Shown in pieces: positions 1 to 10,908 of a DNA stretch of 64,000 nucleotides (positions are counted from its first letter, which is position 1; every line of letters begins with the position of its first letter). The notes below the pieces were generated by a model. That model did not search any database. It was not told the DNA's origin and was given only the letters and a program-made list of their open reading frames with translations. The stretch is from Panicum virgatum (Eukaryota > Streptophyta > Magnoliopsida > Poales > Poaceae), in assembly GCF_016808335.1 (NCBI RefSeq), contig NC_053149.1, forward strand, positions 29,385,339 through 29,449,338, given 5' to 3'. The position numbers and the translations under genes are program-made.

Positions 1-655
1 AGAACTAAGAAATACACCGGGGTGTGCTGCTAAAAAGCACACATTTTCATGTCACTAGAATACTAAAAAGCATCCGGAGACCTCACCTGCCGACGATGAT
101 GACGACTACACGCTCGAATAGCTCAAAATAGGAACCATAGTGTATCTAGCTACGAGTACGAGATCACAGGTTGCCACTGCTCAGCACGGCGATCACAGGT
201 TCCCAAATGTCGCATTCTTTGCCCAGACATACGTGACAAAAGACGACAACTCAATAGCAGTGCTCTTCCACCATTTCAAATAGATGTGACAAGACGGCAA
301 CCACACCAGCTCACCTTCAAAGCAGTCTCTCTGGCGAGGACGACGGACCTGTCATTCTACAGCGAAGGTCTGTGGCGTGTAGTGGGGAAGGCGGCATCTA
401 GGCGCGATCGACCGAGCGGCAGCAATGCAGTGTTGTGAGTTTGCATGCACAGAGATGCATCGAGTAGTCATTTCGAGCATCGAATCTAGCCTTTTCAGTG
501 TTAGGTCAGCTAGCCTCTTCACTGTGTTGTCATGTAGGTTTTTTAGGTGCATTTACACTCCACACTCCGGGTATCAGACCTTTGTGCGCCTATAAATACT
601 CCCAAGTTTGTGAACTCCCAGCACAACTCAAACACCAAACCTCATTGTATACCCA
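1..655. repeat. Upstream region of the GRF gene with inverted repeats
   Basis: No gene is seen here. Positions 44-72 are matched as a perfect 29-base inverted repeat by 1604-1632, beyond the GRF gene. Positions 1-13 are matched inverted by 1561-1573. A small hairpin (GTGTGCT at 22-28 with AGCACAC at 36-42) lies between. The pairing order is not that of simple nested terminal repeats, and no target-site duplication flanks the 29-base copies. The interval may be a rearranged or partly lost DNA transposon end. Confidence 0.6.
591..597 (+). promoter_or_regulatory. TATA box of the GRF zinc-finger gene
   Basis: TATAAAT lies 65 bases before the ATG at 656. A pyrimidine/CA-rich leader without an upstream ATG follows it. 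This fits a plant core promoter and supports the chosen start. It is read from sequence only. Confidence 0.6.
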
Positions 656-1362
656 ATGTCTGGAGGTGGGTCTAGCGGGAAGAATTACTATGGTTTTGGG
701 AAAGAAAAAGGGGGAAGAAAGGGAGACCCCATAATATGGGAGGGGCCTCTTGGACCTGATTCCTTTCCGGAACCAGTGTTTGAGTTTCCGCCACAGCACA
801 AGAGTGAATTTACCAATGAAACTCCTCTTCAACAATACGATAACCGTAGAGAACCGTGGCCAAAATGCAGACATGGTGTGGACTGCTTAGTGCAGATGTG
901 CATCGATGGGATGGATGGCGGTTGGCGTTTCTTTAAATGTCCACACACATGGGTAATACTCAGTTGTTTCATTTCTTTATCTTCAATGAGACACCTTACA
1001 TGAAATTTGTTTTGCAGTCTTCCGATGCTCCAGAAAACTGTGGTTTCACTAGGTGGGTAGATCCTGCACCAATTGATTCTGTTCAGGAGTTCATCGAGTA
1101 CCTCCAGATAAAGATCTTTGATCTGGAATGCAAGGTGAACCATTATGAGGAAGTGAGCGAGGGTAACAAAGACGACGAAGTTGATGATACCAGCAATGCA
1201 GCCGGTTCACAGGATGAACCATGCACTATTCCTTACTGCAACTGCCCTTGTCACAAGAAGAAGGGCCCTGCGCCTCCGGCACCACCGCCTGCACCACCTG
1301 CAATGGGTGGATACTGCGGAGAAGGCTCAACGCAGTTTGCTACGTGGGGGTACGGCTACTAG
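656..1362 (+). CDS. GRF-type zinc-finger protein, two exons
   Basis: Predicted nucleic-acid-binding protein of about 213 residues. Exon 1 is 656-952, a 65-base intron (GT...TTGCAG) spans 953-1017, and exon 2 is 1018-1362; both sides of the intron are in phase 0. The first exon supplies the start of a GRF-like finger (CRHGVDC, then GWRFFKCP). The second continues it with CGFTRWVDP, giving the spaced Cys and aromatic residues expected of the zf-GRF family. A helical acidic stretch, a Cys/His cluster (CNCPCHKK), a Pro/Ala run and a Gly/Tyr-rich C-terminus follow. Small plant proteins of this kind occur in large, often transposon-associated families. The gene is tail-to-tail with the Myb/SANT-like gene at 1949-2920. 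Molecular role is unknown; it could be a transposon accessory gene. The splice sites are inferred. Confidence 0.75.
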
Positions 1363-1948
1363 GACTACCCTAGTGCTAGTGACATGCTGCATCGTTGTGT
1401 TTGTTCTATTTTTTTTTAAATTACCTAAGGCATGTTAGGTTAGTCCGGAATCTGTTTACCATAGTTTGTAACGGGTTCTGACATGCCACTGCATGTGTGA
1501 TGTGTTTTTCATTATTGTTGTATTATGATGTAAAATTTGGTGGTTCACATTATGTAATGCATTTCTTAGTTCTTATTTCTTATCGTTATATTTATTACAT
1601 GTCTGCTTTTTAGTATTCTAGTGACATGAAAAGCTCCGACGCCATAGGGGTGGTTAGATATATCTGATGTTTGTATCTCTGATGTTTATTTGTAATGAGA
1701 TAGCTGTGGACCGCTTATTTATACACTTCAACGTTCGTCACTGATCACTCTCGTATTTTCCATTACATACAATAGATGGTATGTTTATACTTCGATGCTC
1801 CATTATGACTAAGTACGATTCAAACTCGACATTATGTACATGTCCAGTGAATGCAAGTTAGGTACGAGACATACATACAAGCATAATACAACATTAACAA
1901 TACTAAATGCGAATACATCTTAAATCGATGAACATCATATGTTATAGA
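1363..1948. other. Convergent intergenic region
   Basis: Holds the presumed 3' ends of both convergent genes. It contains the right-hand members of the inverted repeats (1561-1573 and 1604-1632). No other open frame or repeat is seen. Confidence 0.5.
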
Positions 1949-2920
1949 TCATGGCATGAAATCATCTAGGTCGTCATCCCAGTTGACAGATGGTGGTGCT
2001 GCAGGTGGTGTAGTATGGCTCGACGAACCTCTTGGCTTTCCCTTTCTCTCTTTTCTGAATCTACGTTCATGTACAGGGGGAGGAACATCATGTGTTGGAG
2101 GCCATGGTTTGGGGGGCATGAAGTCATCCATGTCGTCATCCCAGTTAACACAAGTTTGTGCTGCAGGTGGTGCAACATGACTTGACGAACCTCTTGCCTT
2201 TTCCTTTGTCTCCTTTCTGATTCTAGGTTCATGTACAGGGGGAGGAACATCATGTGTTGGAGGCCATGGTTTGGGGGGCATGAAGTCATCCATGTCGTCA
2301 TCCCAGTTAACACAAGTTGGTGGTTGAGGTGCTGAAGCATGACTCGACGAACCTCTGGGCATCTGTTCTTGCGCAGGCCAAGTACTATCACCCGAAGATC
2401 TTATCCGCCTCCTTCGTCTAGTTTGCGGCATAAGTCCACCGAAGATACATACCAATTTACGAAAATTTGGTATCGTTTTGTTAATCAACTTCGTGTCATC
2501 GGGGTAATCCTAGCATATAATTAAAAACAATGTTACTGTTTCATAAATATGGATTCGAAATGACGGACGGGATTAGAACTGAATGAGAGTTACCTTAATG
2601 TGCATCTCATACACCTCTGGCCACATCCATATCTTACATGAACTTTGTAAGAATCCAATGATATTAGGATGATTTGCTAGTTCACATACTCTCATGTATA
2701 TCTTCCAACGTTCTAGCAGGTGTCCCTTTATATCTTGCGTCGTAATACCTCGAAATAATGTGAAATCTTTAAACTCTACTACTTTGGACAACACCATCTC
2801 TATCGTACCATCTGCTAACGGATCCAACTTCTTACTGATAAAAAGATGGGTCATGATATCAAGTATTATACTAGATTTTTCTTCGGTCCATGAAAATCCT
2901 CCACAATTTGAGGCAGCCAT
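1949..2920 (-). CDS. Myb/SANT-like domain protein with acidic C-terminal repeats
   Basis: Two coding exons on the minus strand: 2920-2594, then a GT-AG intron 2593-2510, then 2509-1949, about 295 residues. The N-terminal exon has the Myb/SANT-like pattern of plant L10-interacting-MYB-type proteins: FSWTEEKS near the start, then DIKGHLLERWKIY, then WPEVY. Exon 2 resumes with NKTIPNFRKLVCIFGG, the usual end of that domain, which supports the splice. The C-terminus carries 2.5 near-identical repeats of about 54 residues, each with VNWDDDMDDFMPPKPWPP. The ATG at 2920 is preferred because a 3' splice site (TTGCAG) ends 9 bases upstream and a matching donor lies at 3114, giving a noncoding first exon. 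Such genes are abundant near grass transposons; the function may be as a DNA-binding accessory factor. Exact role unknown. Confidence 0.7.
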
Positions 2921-2929
2921 TGCCTTATG

Positions 2930-3245
2930 CTGCAATATCAATAAGGTACTGTCATAATTCTATTCTAATGTATAATTATTTTATTTGAAAAAGTCCGTAA
3001 TAGTACTCAAATTGTAATACTAAACCAGTGTTCTAAAGCACCAAATCTAATTCAGCTAATCCACTAATTAAATTAAATTGTTATACAATATCAATGGATT
3101 CATACGGAAATTACCTGTAGATCAGGAGTACGCAATTCGGCAGAGCTTCGCCGCTTTTCTTCTCCTCACCTCTCTCTTTTTTCCTGAATTTTTAGGATCA
3201 AATGACAAAGGGAATGGCGGCGAATGGCGGCCAGGGCTTAAATAG
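2930..3245 (-). promoter_or_regulatory. 5' UTR exon, leader intron and promoter of the Myb/SANT-like gene
   Basis: On the minus strand, CTACAG|GTAATT (exon end 3115) and TATTGCAG (exon restart 2929) frame a 185-base leader intron. A TATA-like CTATTTAAG lies near 3237-3245. A purine-rich leader follows it, as in plant 5' UTRs. Inferred from motifs. Confidence 0.45.
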
Positions 3246-3568
3246 AGGGAAGGCCCCCGTCCCCCCCCCCCCCACGGGCGACAGGCCCCCTCTTTTTTTT
3301 TCTCCAGAGACTTTGTTGCAAATTTGAAGAAGAAAAAATTACATTTGAGCCCTGTTGCCCCCCATAGGGCGACCGGGGTATATTTTTGAAATTTTCCAAA
3401 ACGGACATATATTTTTGAAATTTTAATTTTTTTAAATATAAAAAAGAAATAACCGCTCCATACTCGTTCGCCTCTTTGCAATCCCATCTGTTGTGCCACC
3501 GTTCGGCCCAACTTTCTCTTGCTCGCCGCTCCGCTGCAACTCCCGGCGAAGCACACATTTCCACATTC
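3246..3568. other. Intergenic region with poly-C run and short direct repeats
   Basis: Contains an uninterrupted run of C near 3262-3275. The string CCCCCCA-(C/TA)-GGGCGAC occurs twice about 90 bases apart. T-rich sequence with two copies of TATATTTTTGAAATTTT (near 3380 and 3408) follows. No gene is seen. Confidence 0.4.
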
Positions 3569-4468
3569 ATGGCATCGTGGGACCGCGCAAGCGTGAGCCT
3601 CTCGCAAGTGGGCAGGCTCATCAAGAAAGGCCTCCTGAAGGCGCGGATGCCAGCCGAAGAGTGGATGCTACCTAGGCTCAAGAGCGCGCCGACATTGCCG
3701 GATGGTTACATCGTCTTCTTCATCCCCTTCCATGAAGGGGGTTTTGCAATGCCCGCGCACTGCTTCCTCCGTGGTCTCCTGCAAGACTACAAGATGGAGC
3801 TGTAGCATTTGACCCCCAATGGGATCCAGCAGATCGTGGTCTTCGTCGCGATGTGCAAGGGTTTCCTCGAGATCGAACCCCACTTTAAGCGCAGACTGGC
3901 CCCACTGATGGCGCGGAGACTCCCCATGTACGAGATGACGACCGGCGTGGAGCGGGATTGGATGGCCCTCTCCACGGAGGAGCTACCCGACTCTGAGATC
4001 CAGCAGCGCCTCCGTGATGCGTCAGGGAAGCATGACGCAGAGTACCCAATCGAGGGGCACCCGCCGATGCGCCCCGAAGAGGTTTTCTTGGCCCACGCGA
4101 TCAGGCTTGCCGCCAATCGGGCCGCCACCGATGTGGCGAAGTAGAGGAAGGACGCCCGGAAGGCGAAAGCCCGGGCGAGGCTCGACCGTCACGACCGCCG
4201 CTAGGGGTCGGACAATGAGGGGGCCGACGAGGATGACGCCAATACCAGTGATGGCGGTGACGGGAGCCAGGACGCGATGGGGGAGTAGTTTTGGGAGGAG
4301 CTGGTAAAGGAGGACTGGGATGACACCGGCGTCCCAGATTCTGGGGCCGCGGTGCCTGCCGGCACCTCCAAGACCCCAGAGTTGTTTGGGCCATCCCCGA
4401 CCGGGCGGATGGAAGGTCGAGCGAAGCGGGGGAGTGACGACTCGGCGTCAACGCCTGATTGCGTCGTC
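3569..4468 (+). pseudogene. Decayed 'putative gypsy type transposon' (PF04195-like) ORF
   Basis: From ATG 3569 one frame reads a recognisable PF04195-like domain (DGYIVFFIPFHEGGFAMP, then FLRGLLQDYKMEL, then IQQIVVFVAMCKGFLEIEPHF). An acidic, low-complexity tail follows and ends at a plausible donor (GTCGTC|GTGAGT, 4469). Four in-frame stops break it, and all are TAG: 3803, 4142, one near 4204 and one near 4286. No frameshift is needed between them. In grasses this domain is found in the antisense ORF of Tat-lineage Gypsy elements; a second copy is at 39762-51262. No LTRs of its own are seen nearby, so it is an orphan fragment. Confidence 0.7.
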
Positions 4469-5445
4469 GTGAGTCATGGCTTCCTGCTTCTTTGTAGGCT
4501 TGAATGCAAGTCATGATCTCATTCGTTTTTTTTTCTCGCAACGCGGCGGACAACGGGAGGACTCTACTGCTGGCGCCGAGGAAAACCCTGATACTGACGC
4601 AATCTGTAGGGTTTTCTGTATTACCATACACTCCTAAACGCGCATCCACGAGAATCACTAGCTGGTGGAAAAAAAAAACACTGACATCCTTCACCTTACC
4701 CAAGCTATTGCTCCCACCTCTCCACCCATATTACGGGGTGATATCTATATCTAAGCTCCAGAACTCACCAATAGCAATTTGTAAACCCCCTTTGAATCCT
4801 AATTCATGTTCATAACCTCCAAAATAAGTCTTTCATCCATTCTCTCTCCTCTTCTTGCACACTTGATTTAAAATTGGAGCTTAAATTTCACCCTTGCGAA
4901 ACTCCATCAACATATGGGCACCATGTAGATTCATCAACAGTGCACAAAGACATATGGGCACCATGTAGATTCATCAACAGTGCACGAAGACTAGGTGGAG
5001 AGATATGGACCTAGGTGATATATATTATAAACTATTACAAGTTTATAGATCTAGAAATGGACTTCCAGAGTTTGTAACGTAAGTGACACAAATTACAAGT
5101 TTATAGATCTACGAATGCAATTTCGAAGTTGATGGACCTAAATGACAACACCTACAAATAGAAGGACTGATTGAGTCTTTTTTTTCAAAAATAGTGATTT
5201 CCTTTGCACACGTGGATGACCGGTCACAAAGAGGAAAGGTAAAAGTGAAGGAAAACAATCACCTAAACAGATGTAAATATTACCATGACACAAGTTCATA
5301 ACAAGAGGTGTGATTGCAGATTTCTGCAACAAAACAAATGTTTGTCCTTGCAACCAATGTTGCTAAAAGTGCTAGACTGTATGAAACCCATATCTTGTTG
5401 ATATATCTTATATAAAGAATTAACAAGTACATACAAAAACACAAT
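4469..5445. other. Intergenic region downstream of COG4
   Basis: The first 150 bases may be the decayed next exon of the PF04195-like gene. The rest is AT-rich with no convincing gene. It holds the 40-bp tandem duplication at 4911-4990 and a loose repeat of ATTACAAGTTTATAGATCTA near 5034 and 5093. The 3' UTR of COG4 should lie in the right end. Confidence 0.4.
4911..4990. repeat. 40-bp tandem duplication
   Basis: Two adjacent 40-base units (4911-4950 and 4951-4990), each starting CATATGGGCACCATG, differ at one base. Confidence 0.9.
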
Positions 5446-8400
5446 TTAGAGCCTCAGAGCAGCAATGGCTTCAGGCCTGAAGTCAATCCTAAGTCCTAAC
5501 ACCCTTCGCACCTCTGCGGGTGTCAACAGCCATGTCAGATGACCAGCATTGTCACCCCAGAAATCCAGTATCTCCGATACACGCTCAAAGTTAAGAATGG
5601 TCGAAATCTGGGAAAGCCTTGAGAACTTGTCTCGGACCGGTCTCTGGGACATTTCTGAGAAATGGTTGATCAAAGAACGGACCTCTTTGTCTAGCTGAAG
5701 CCCACCAAGCTGGCTGAACCTCTTCTGCATCATAATCACCTCGAGCCTCTTGACTATGAAGTCAATGATCAAGTGCACAAAGGAATCGTAGTTGTTTGAT
5801 GTCATCACTGGCTGGAGCCACGCAACATTAGTGTTAACTCCAAGTATAAGCTTCTGCACCCATGGGTCGTTCACCTCATTTTCCCCATATTCAGCATCAG
5901 CCAGCTCATAACTGACAGTAGCAACAGTGTCAAGGACTGGACGAATGCGTGGTGCCACAGATGCCACCAAATGCTCCATTCCAGAATGAAGGATCTTCTT
6001 GAAGGAAGCACTGACATCTCCTAGCTCTGATAAACAGGATTTGATCTTCTCTCGGTCAGCTGGAGCATGAAAAACCTGATGAACAATCACAGAAGTCAGT
6101 GCAAAGTTTAATCAACTATGATGATATGGCAATCAAATCACTAGTTAGCAATGACTAACAACAAATCACCTGTAAACCTTCAGAACTTTCATTTGTGGTA
6201 ACTATAAATTATCAGTCAACTGAAAATTTCCTAGGACCATTTGTCCATTCTATATTACAGGAGAAAATATAGATAAACCAAAATCAACAGTGTTGTTTCA
6301 AAAGTATGTATGCACTATACTAGATCATCGAGGAATCAAAATAAGTGAGCAAATTAAAGTTAGGTCAAACTTTGTTTTTAAACTACAGGATTGGTTGAGC
6401 ATTTGGCACCCATTGCAGAACACAGAGGGTTCAAGACTCCATCTAAGATCTAACAGATGCAAATGAAGATGCTCAAGCCTTACTGCAGTAGCCCCAAAGG
6501 TCTTACAATTTTAGCCCCATACAGGAACAACATGCTTTTGCTGGCTAGACTATGTATATACTGGTCTGATATTTGAGCCACATAGTAAATGCTAGTGCAG
6601 GCCTATGCTGCATATGTTCCATTTAAAGATGTTATTTTCATTCAACATATCTCTTGCAAGCAAGCATCATTTTAGCTGCGCTGTTTCTAGATAATGCTCA
6701 GTAAAGTTAAAAGTGACGCATATCCTGTTCGTCCCTGAGAATTTTGTACATAGTTCTGTTTGCCAGACAACACGTAATAAGGAAAGTGCTCTATTCATTG
6801 GAGCACAGGTTCCAGGGGACAATCTTATTAGATCAATTATACGTGCCATAGTTTACCATTTACCATTAGGGCCTGTTTGGCAGAGCTCCTAGAGCATCTT
6901 TCAGGCAGAATCCAGAAGAAGCTCTGCCAAACAGTTTTTTATAAAGATATGATTCTAAGCTGATTTCATGAAGTGATTCTCCGAAATCAACTGAAGGGCT
7001 GAGAACTGAAAATAGTAGCTTCTCCTGATTCATTTCCCACTCAAAATCACTTACTTAAAATTTAACCTAGAGAATCATAGAGTATCACTTTCATTCAAAG
7101 AATCACTTCTCTCATAGGATCACTTCACCCAATGAATCGGAAGCAGGAGCTCCACTAAACAGGCCCTTACTGTCTCAACAACAAAGTACGTTTAGTTTTA
7201 TAATTGTTTGGCTAGCACTAAATAGAGTGGTTTTGCTATGGAAGGCTCAAAAGACAGTCCCAAACAGGAGTAACTAGAAAGTTGTGTATAGAATGCTGGT
7301 ATCAATGCATGAAACATTATAATGTTCTACGTAGGAAGCTATTAGTTCAAGCATTTACAATTAACAGTTCGACATTTTCCAGCTGACAAATACATTAGAC
7401 CAAACTTTGATGCGAATTAGAATTAGAATCAAGCAATTTTAAAACAATTTTACCAAGAAAATGAAATGTTGTCTTTATGAATTATGAGATTCTCTATGAC
7501 ACAAGATACTTGGATATAAAAAGACTGAGCACACAGGTGATGCCACTATCAACTAACATGGATGATTCTTGACAAATTTAAGTTTAAACAACTACACAAA
7601 TATGTTATACCAAAATAAGTTACCATCAACCATGGTTCTCATGGCGTCGCCTAGGCGACAAGGCGCTCCGCTTGTTTTGGACTAAGGCGTCGCCTTAGCC
7701 CGCCTAGGCAGCTGGGCGGTGGTGACTCGCCACAGCTCGCCTTACCGCCGTAAGAACCATGCCATCAACATAAATAGATTGCTGCTAACAGAGACATTAA
7801 CAAGTCCAAAGTCATGAACACAGATGTATGTGACATGTGATGTAATACTATTACAATCAACTACAGAAAACACACAGGCATTGTGGGCTCCTTTCATTTA
7901 ACTCAAACAAGTTACTAATAACTTAACGAATGAACATTTCCCATCGATAGAATATTATGGAATGCATATATGTCCTGTTTATTAGACATGTCCCACTTTC
8001 AGCTTAAAACATGGATAGAATGGGATAAAAATGGTGCACTTACCTCTGCACAGAGCTCCTCAATCTCATGACGGAGCTTGAGAACATATTCAGAGCTGAT
8101 ATCCATGTTGTTTAGCGCAGTCGCAATCTCCTCACCAGTCTTCTGGACTCCAACACCACCAAGGAACAGCTTAGCACCCAAATTTGGCTCCCGCATCCTC
8201 CACTGTAGAGCCTCCTGATACTCATTGCTCAGAAGGCTCGTTGCCCCACCAAGCACAGTAAGAACCGAGTTAATATTTGCAGTGGATGCAGCCCGACGGC
8301 AGCAACTCTGCAGTACAAAGAATACGTCATCCACCATTGAGGTTGTGGGACCATCTGGTACATGCTCATCAATCCGTATGGCTTTCCTTACATTCTCCAC

Positions 8401-9702
8401 CATGAAAAACTCCTCAAAGATCACATAGAACCCAGTCAGATCCTGCTCCATTTTATTAAAGCTACCATTACGGAAGGCCTTCATCGCCTGCGGCCCAAGT
8501 TCGGGCTTGACATCTCTCAATCCACGGATCTTATTCACCATAAATTCGGTGTAGTCTTCTCCAAGCTGTGTTAATGCAAGAATCTCCTCAAGATAAAGCT
8601 CAATTTCCCTGGGATCAGGCCCTTCGTTACCTCCAGCAGCACTGGCCATGGAACCCACAACTGAAAGGAGGTTCTTTGTATAGGAGTTAATATCCGATGC
8701 AAGATGTGCGAGCTTCCTGTAATCAGCATACCGGCGAAGGATCTGGGTGCCCCGCGAATCACACTCCTCCTGCAGCTCAATGATAGCATAAGCAACACCA
8801 TCTTCACCCCTGAGCTCACGAAGCACAGCATCATTCTCCTCAGCAGCGAGCACAATGTCCTTGAAGAGACGAGTGAGGCAGCCAACAAAATCTGGCCGCT
8901 CAGAGATTGGCTGGGTTGCAGACGTGAGATCAGCGAGGTGCTCAAAGTCTACACGGGCACGGAGTGTGACCACCTTCTTCAGGTAAGCAACATAGACCTG
9001 TAGTCCCTCATCAGCAAGCGCTAGGAGTGGGAATAGGCGGACGAGACGGAGCACAGCAGGGTGGTCCTGTGCGTCCACCGCAGCAGTGAGCCTCCGTCGC
9101 GCGAGCCCCTCGAGGCGGCGCTTGATGTCTAGCAGGTCGCGGCGGAGGTTGTCGTCGGTGGGGAACCGTGCGTCGATGGTGAGGAATTCGTGCGCAGCTG
9201 TGGCAGCAGCGACGAGATCGTCAGCGGCCAAGGCCCGCCGTGCTGCTTCGAGCACGCGGGACCGATCAAGCGCAGCCTCGGCGCGCGCCAGCGCGGCGTC
9301 CGCCCTGGAATGCGCCGCGTCGAGGTGGCGGACGCGGGAGGAGAGCGCGTCGGCGAGCGCCGCTGTGGAAGAGGAGGACTCCTTAAGCGCGGTGGCGTCG
9401 GAGGCCGCGAGCGAGAGCAGCGGCGGGGCCGAGCGGAGGAGAGAGGCGGCGGCGCGGTCGATGTCGACCCGGCGGGCGAGGAGAGAATCAAGGCGGGCGT
9501 CGAGGGCGCGCTGGTAGGCGACGCACTCGTGGAGGAGGCGGGTGGCGGCGCCAGCGTCAGTCAGCGCACGGAGCGCGGCGAGGCAGGCCGGGTCGCCGAA
9601 GTCGATGGACGGTTGCGCTACAACGGTTGAGGGGTCCGGGGCCGCGATGACCTCCGGGCGGCGCGGGGAGCGCGGGGTGGAAGAGGGCGACGGCACCGCC
9701 AT
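5446..9702 (-). CDS. COG4: Conserved oligomeric Golgi complex subunit 4
   Basis: Subunit of the COG tethering complex, which acts in retrograde vesicle traffic at the Golgi. Two exons: 9702-8044 (553 codons) and 6075-5446 (209 codons plus stop), joined across a GT-AG intron 8043-6076 in phase 0; about 762 residues, close to plant COG4 length. Diagnostic stretches include ELQEECDSRG, DPREIELYLEEILALTQLG, MVENVRKAIRIDEHVPDG, TSMVDDVFFVLQSC, ATALNNMDISSEY and, in exon 2, NNYDSFVHLIIDFIVKRLE and LTPAEVRRVLGLR. The Ala/Arg-rich N-terminal half is helical and GC-rich, typical of grass first exons. ATG 9702 gives MAVPSPSSTPRSP and is the first good start. The frame is intact. The intron holds two MITEs. 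The gene is likely constitutive, but no regulatory element is proven here. Confidence 0.96.
6869..7166. mobile_element. Tourist-like MITE in the COG4 intron
   Basis: 298 bp with terminal inverted repeats GGGCCTGTTT / AAACAGGCCC, flanked on both sides by TTA (6866-6868 and 7167-7169). A 3-bp TTA/TAA target duplication and GGGCC(T/C)GTTTGG ends are typical of Tourist (PIF/Harbinger) MITEs. No coding capacity. Confidence 0.8.
7631..7761. mobile_element. 131-bp hAT-type MITE in the COG4 intron
   Basis: Terminal inverted repeats CATGGTTCT / AGAACCATG (perfect 9 bp) are flanked by the perfect 8-bp direct repeat CCATCAAC (7623-7630 and 7762-7769). The interior is rich in GGCG/CGCC and palindromic. 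The 8-bp target duplication suggests the hAT superfamily; no ORF. Confidence 0.85.
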
Positions 9703-9905
9703 GGCCTCTGCGGCGGTGCAAATCGGCGAGATCTCGGTCGGGGATGCACAGGATCTGGAGGTGCGGGGCTCGCTGCTGGGGGTGGGGTCGAGGGACTAGT
9801 GGAGGGGGAGCTGGGCTGACGAGATCTGAGCGGAGGGAGGAAGGCGATGGCTGAGGGACCAGGGAGGGGCTGACGCTAGCAGAAGAATGTGCGTTAAACT
9901 TTTAG
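9703..9905 (-). promoter_or_regulatory. 5' leader and proximal promoter region of COG4
   Basis: GC-rich sequence directly upstream of the COG4 ATG. No TATA box is seen, which is common for housekeeping genes. The MITE cluster begins just beyond it. Confidence 0.4.
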
Positions 9906-10170
9906 ATCATATAAAAAAAATCTTACTATTTAAAAATATTAAATAAAATTTAATTACAAAACTAAATGAAGAATTTTAAAGCTAAATTGTGAGACAAATC
10001 TAATGAGATATATTAATTCATAATTAGCTGATGGTTCTGTAGCATTACTATAACAAATTATGTATTAATTACGCTCATTGGATTTGTCTTGCGAATCAGC
10101 GCTCATCTATTAAAAAAATAATAAACAAATTTTATTTGATACTCCTAAATAGTAAGATTTTTTATGTGAT
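9906..10170. mobile_element. MITE-like element upstream of COG4
   Basis: Inverted ends of about 25 bp (from ATCATATAAAAAAAATC at 9906; matching TTTTTATGTGAT up to 10170, with a few mismatches). The interior includes TTAATTACGCTCATTGGATT and related strings found in a common grass MITE family. No target duplication could be read. Confidence 0.6.
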
Positions 10171-10238
10171 AGGTGCTAAAAAAACTACTGGACACGAACA
10201 GCACCCCAGATCACTATTTTCCAGCTACCAAGAAACTA

Positions 10239-10537
10239 CTCTGTCCGCCCATAATAAACAGAACGCAATTCAGGTTTTTTTTGACAAGTCAATCAGTTTT
10301 ATCTAAAAAAACGAGTTAAACAGTTTAAACTTTAACTAAAATTATATAAGAAGGTAATAATATTTATGGTAAGTACCACTAGATTAGTTATTGAGCATAT
10401 TTTCATAATAAATTATTTGAAGACATAAGTGCTAATACTATTTAATATAAATTTGATCAAACTTGAACTAGTTTGATTGGCATGAATCCTATAGTTATAT
10501 TCTTTTTAGTTGTATTCTTTTATGGACAGAGGGAGCA
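10239..10537. mobile_element. Degenerate Stowaway-like MITE
   Basis: Left end ACTCTGTCCGCCCATAA and right end ATGGACAGAGGGAGCA are imperfect inverted copies of the Stowaway CTCCCTCYGTCC terminus. The interior is AT-rich and noncoding. Boundaries are good to a few bases. Confidence 0.6.
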
Positions 10538-10658
10538 GGAAGGAGCCTAAACCTCTTTTTGCAGCCTTGCAAAGGCCACCGGCGGCAAGGGCATGACCAT
10601 TTCCCTTCGGTGCTGCAAGTACAGGGAGATATGCACACAAACTTGATTGCCTTTAGGT

Positions 10659-10837
10659 CAGGGGCGGGCCCACTTGGTATGCATGTGTATTCATTGAATA
10701 CCAATTATTTTTGCTAATCTTTAGTATTTAAAGGTATAACCAAATGTATATATGTGAATAATAGATATAAAAGAGCCATTTTTCTTTGTGTTTTGAATTT
10801 TTGAATACACAGCCTTCAAATCCTGGGCCCGCCACTG
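10659..10837. mobile_element. 179-bp hAT-type MITE
   Basis: Ends CAGGGGCGGGCCCA / TGGGCCCGCCACTG are inverted copies with one mismatch. A perfect 8-bp direct repeat CTTTAGGT flanks it (10651-10658 and 10838-10845). Non-coding. Confidence 0.85.
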
Positions 10838-10908
10838 CTTTAGGTCTAAATGTATCATGCCTTATGGACAATAAGATTTCAGGAAATGCAGATCAGATCT
10901 TAGAGGTG

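Noticed and set aside
1605..1632. Target-site duplication around the 29-base inverted repeats
   Set aside because: Bases outside 44 and 1632 do not match, so a simple intact transposon could not be called.
3238..3681. Minus-strand frames of 147 and 161 codons over 3122-3681
   Set aside because: They cover the promoter and poly-C region of the Myb/SANT-like gene and the antisense of the PF04195-like ORF, with no family similarity.
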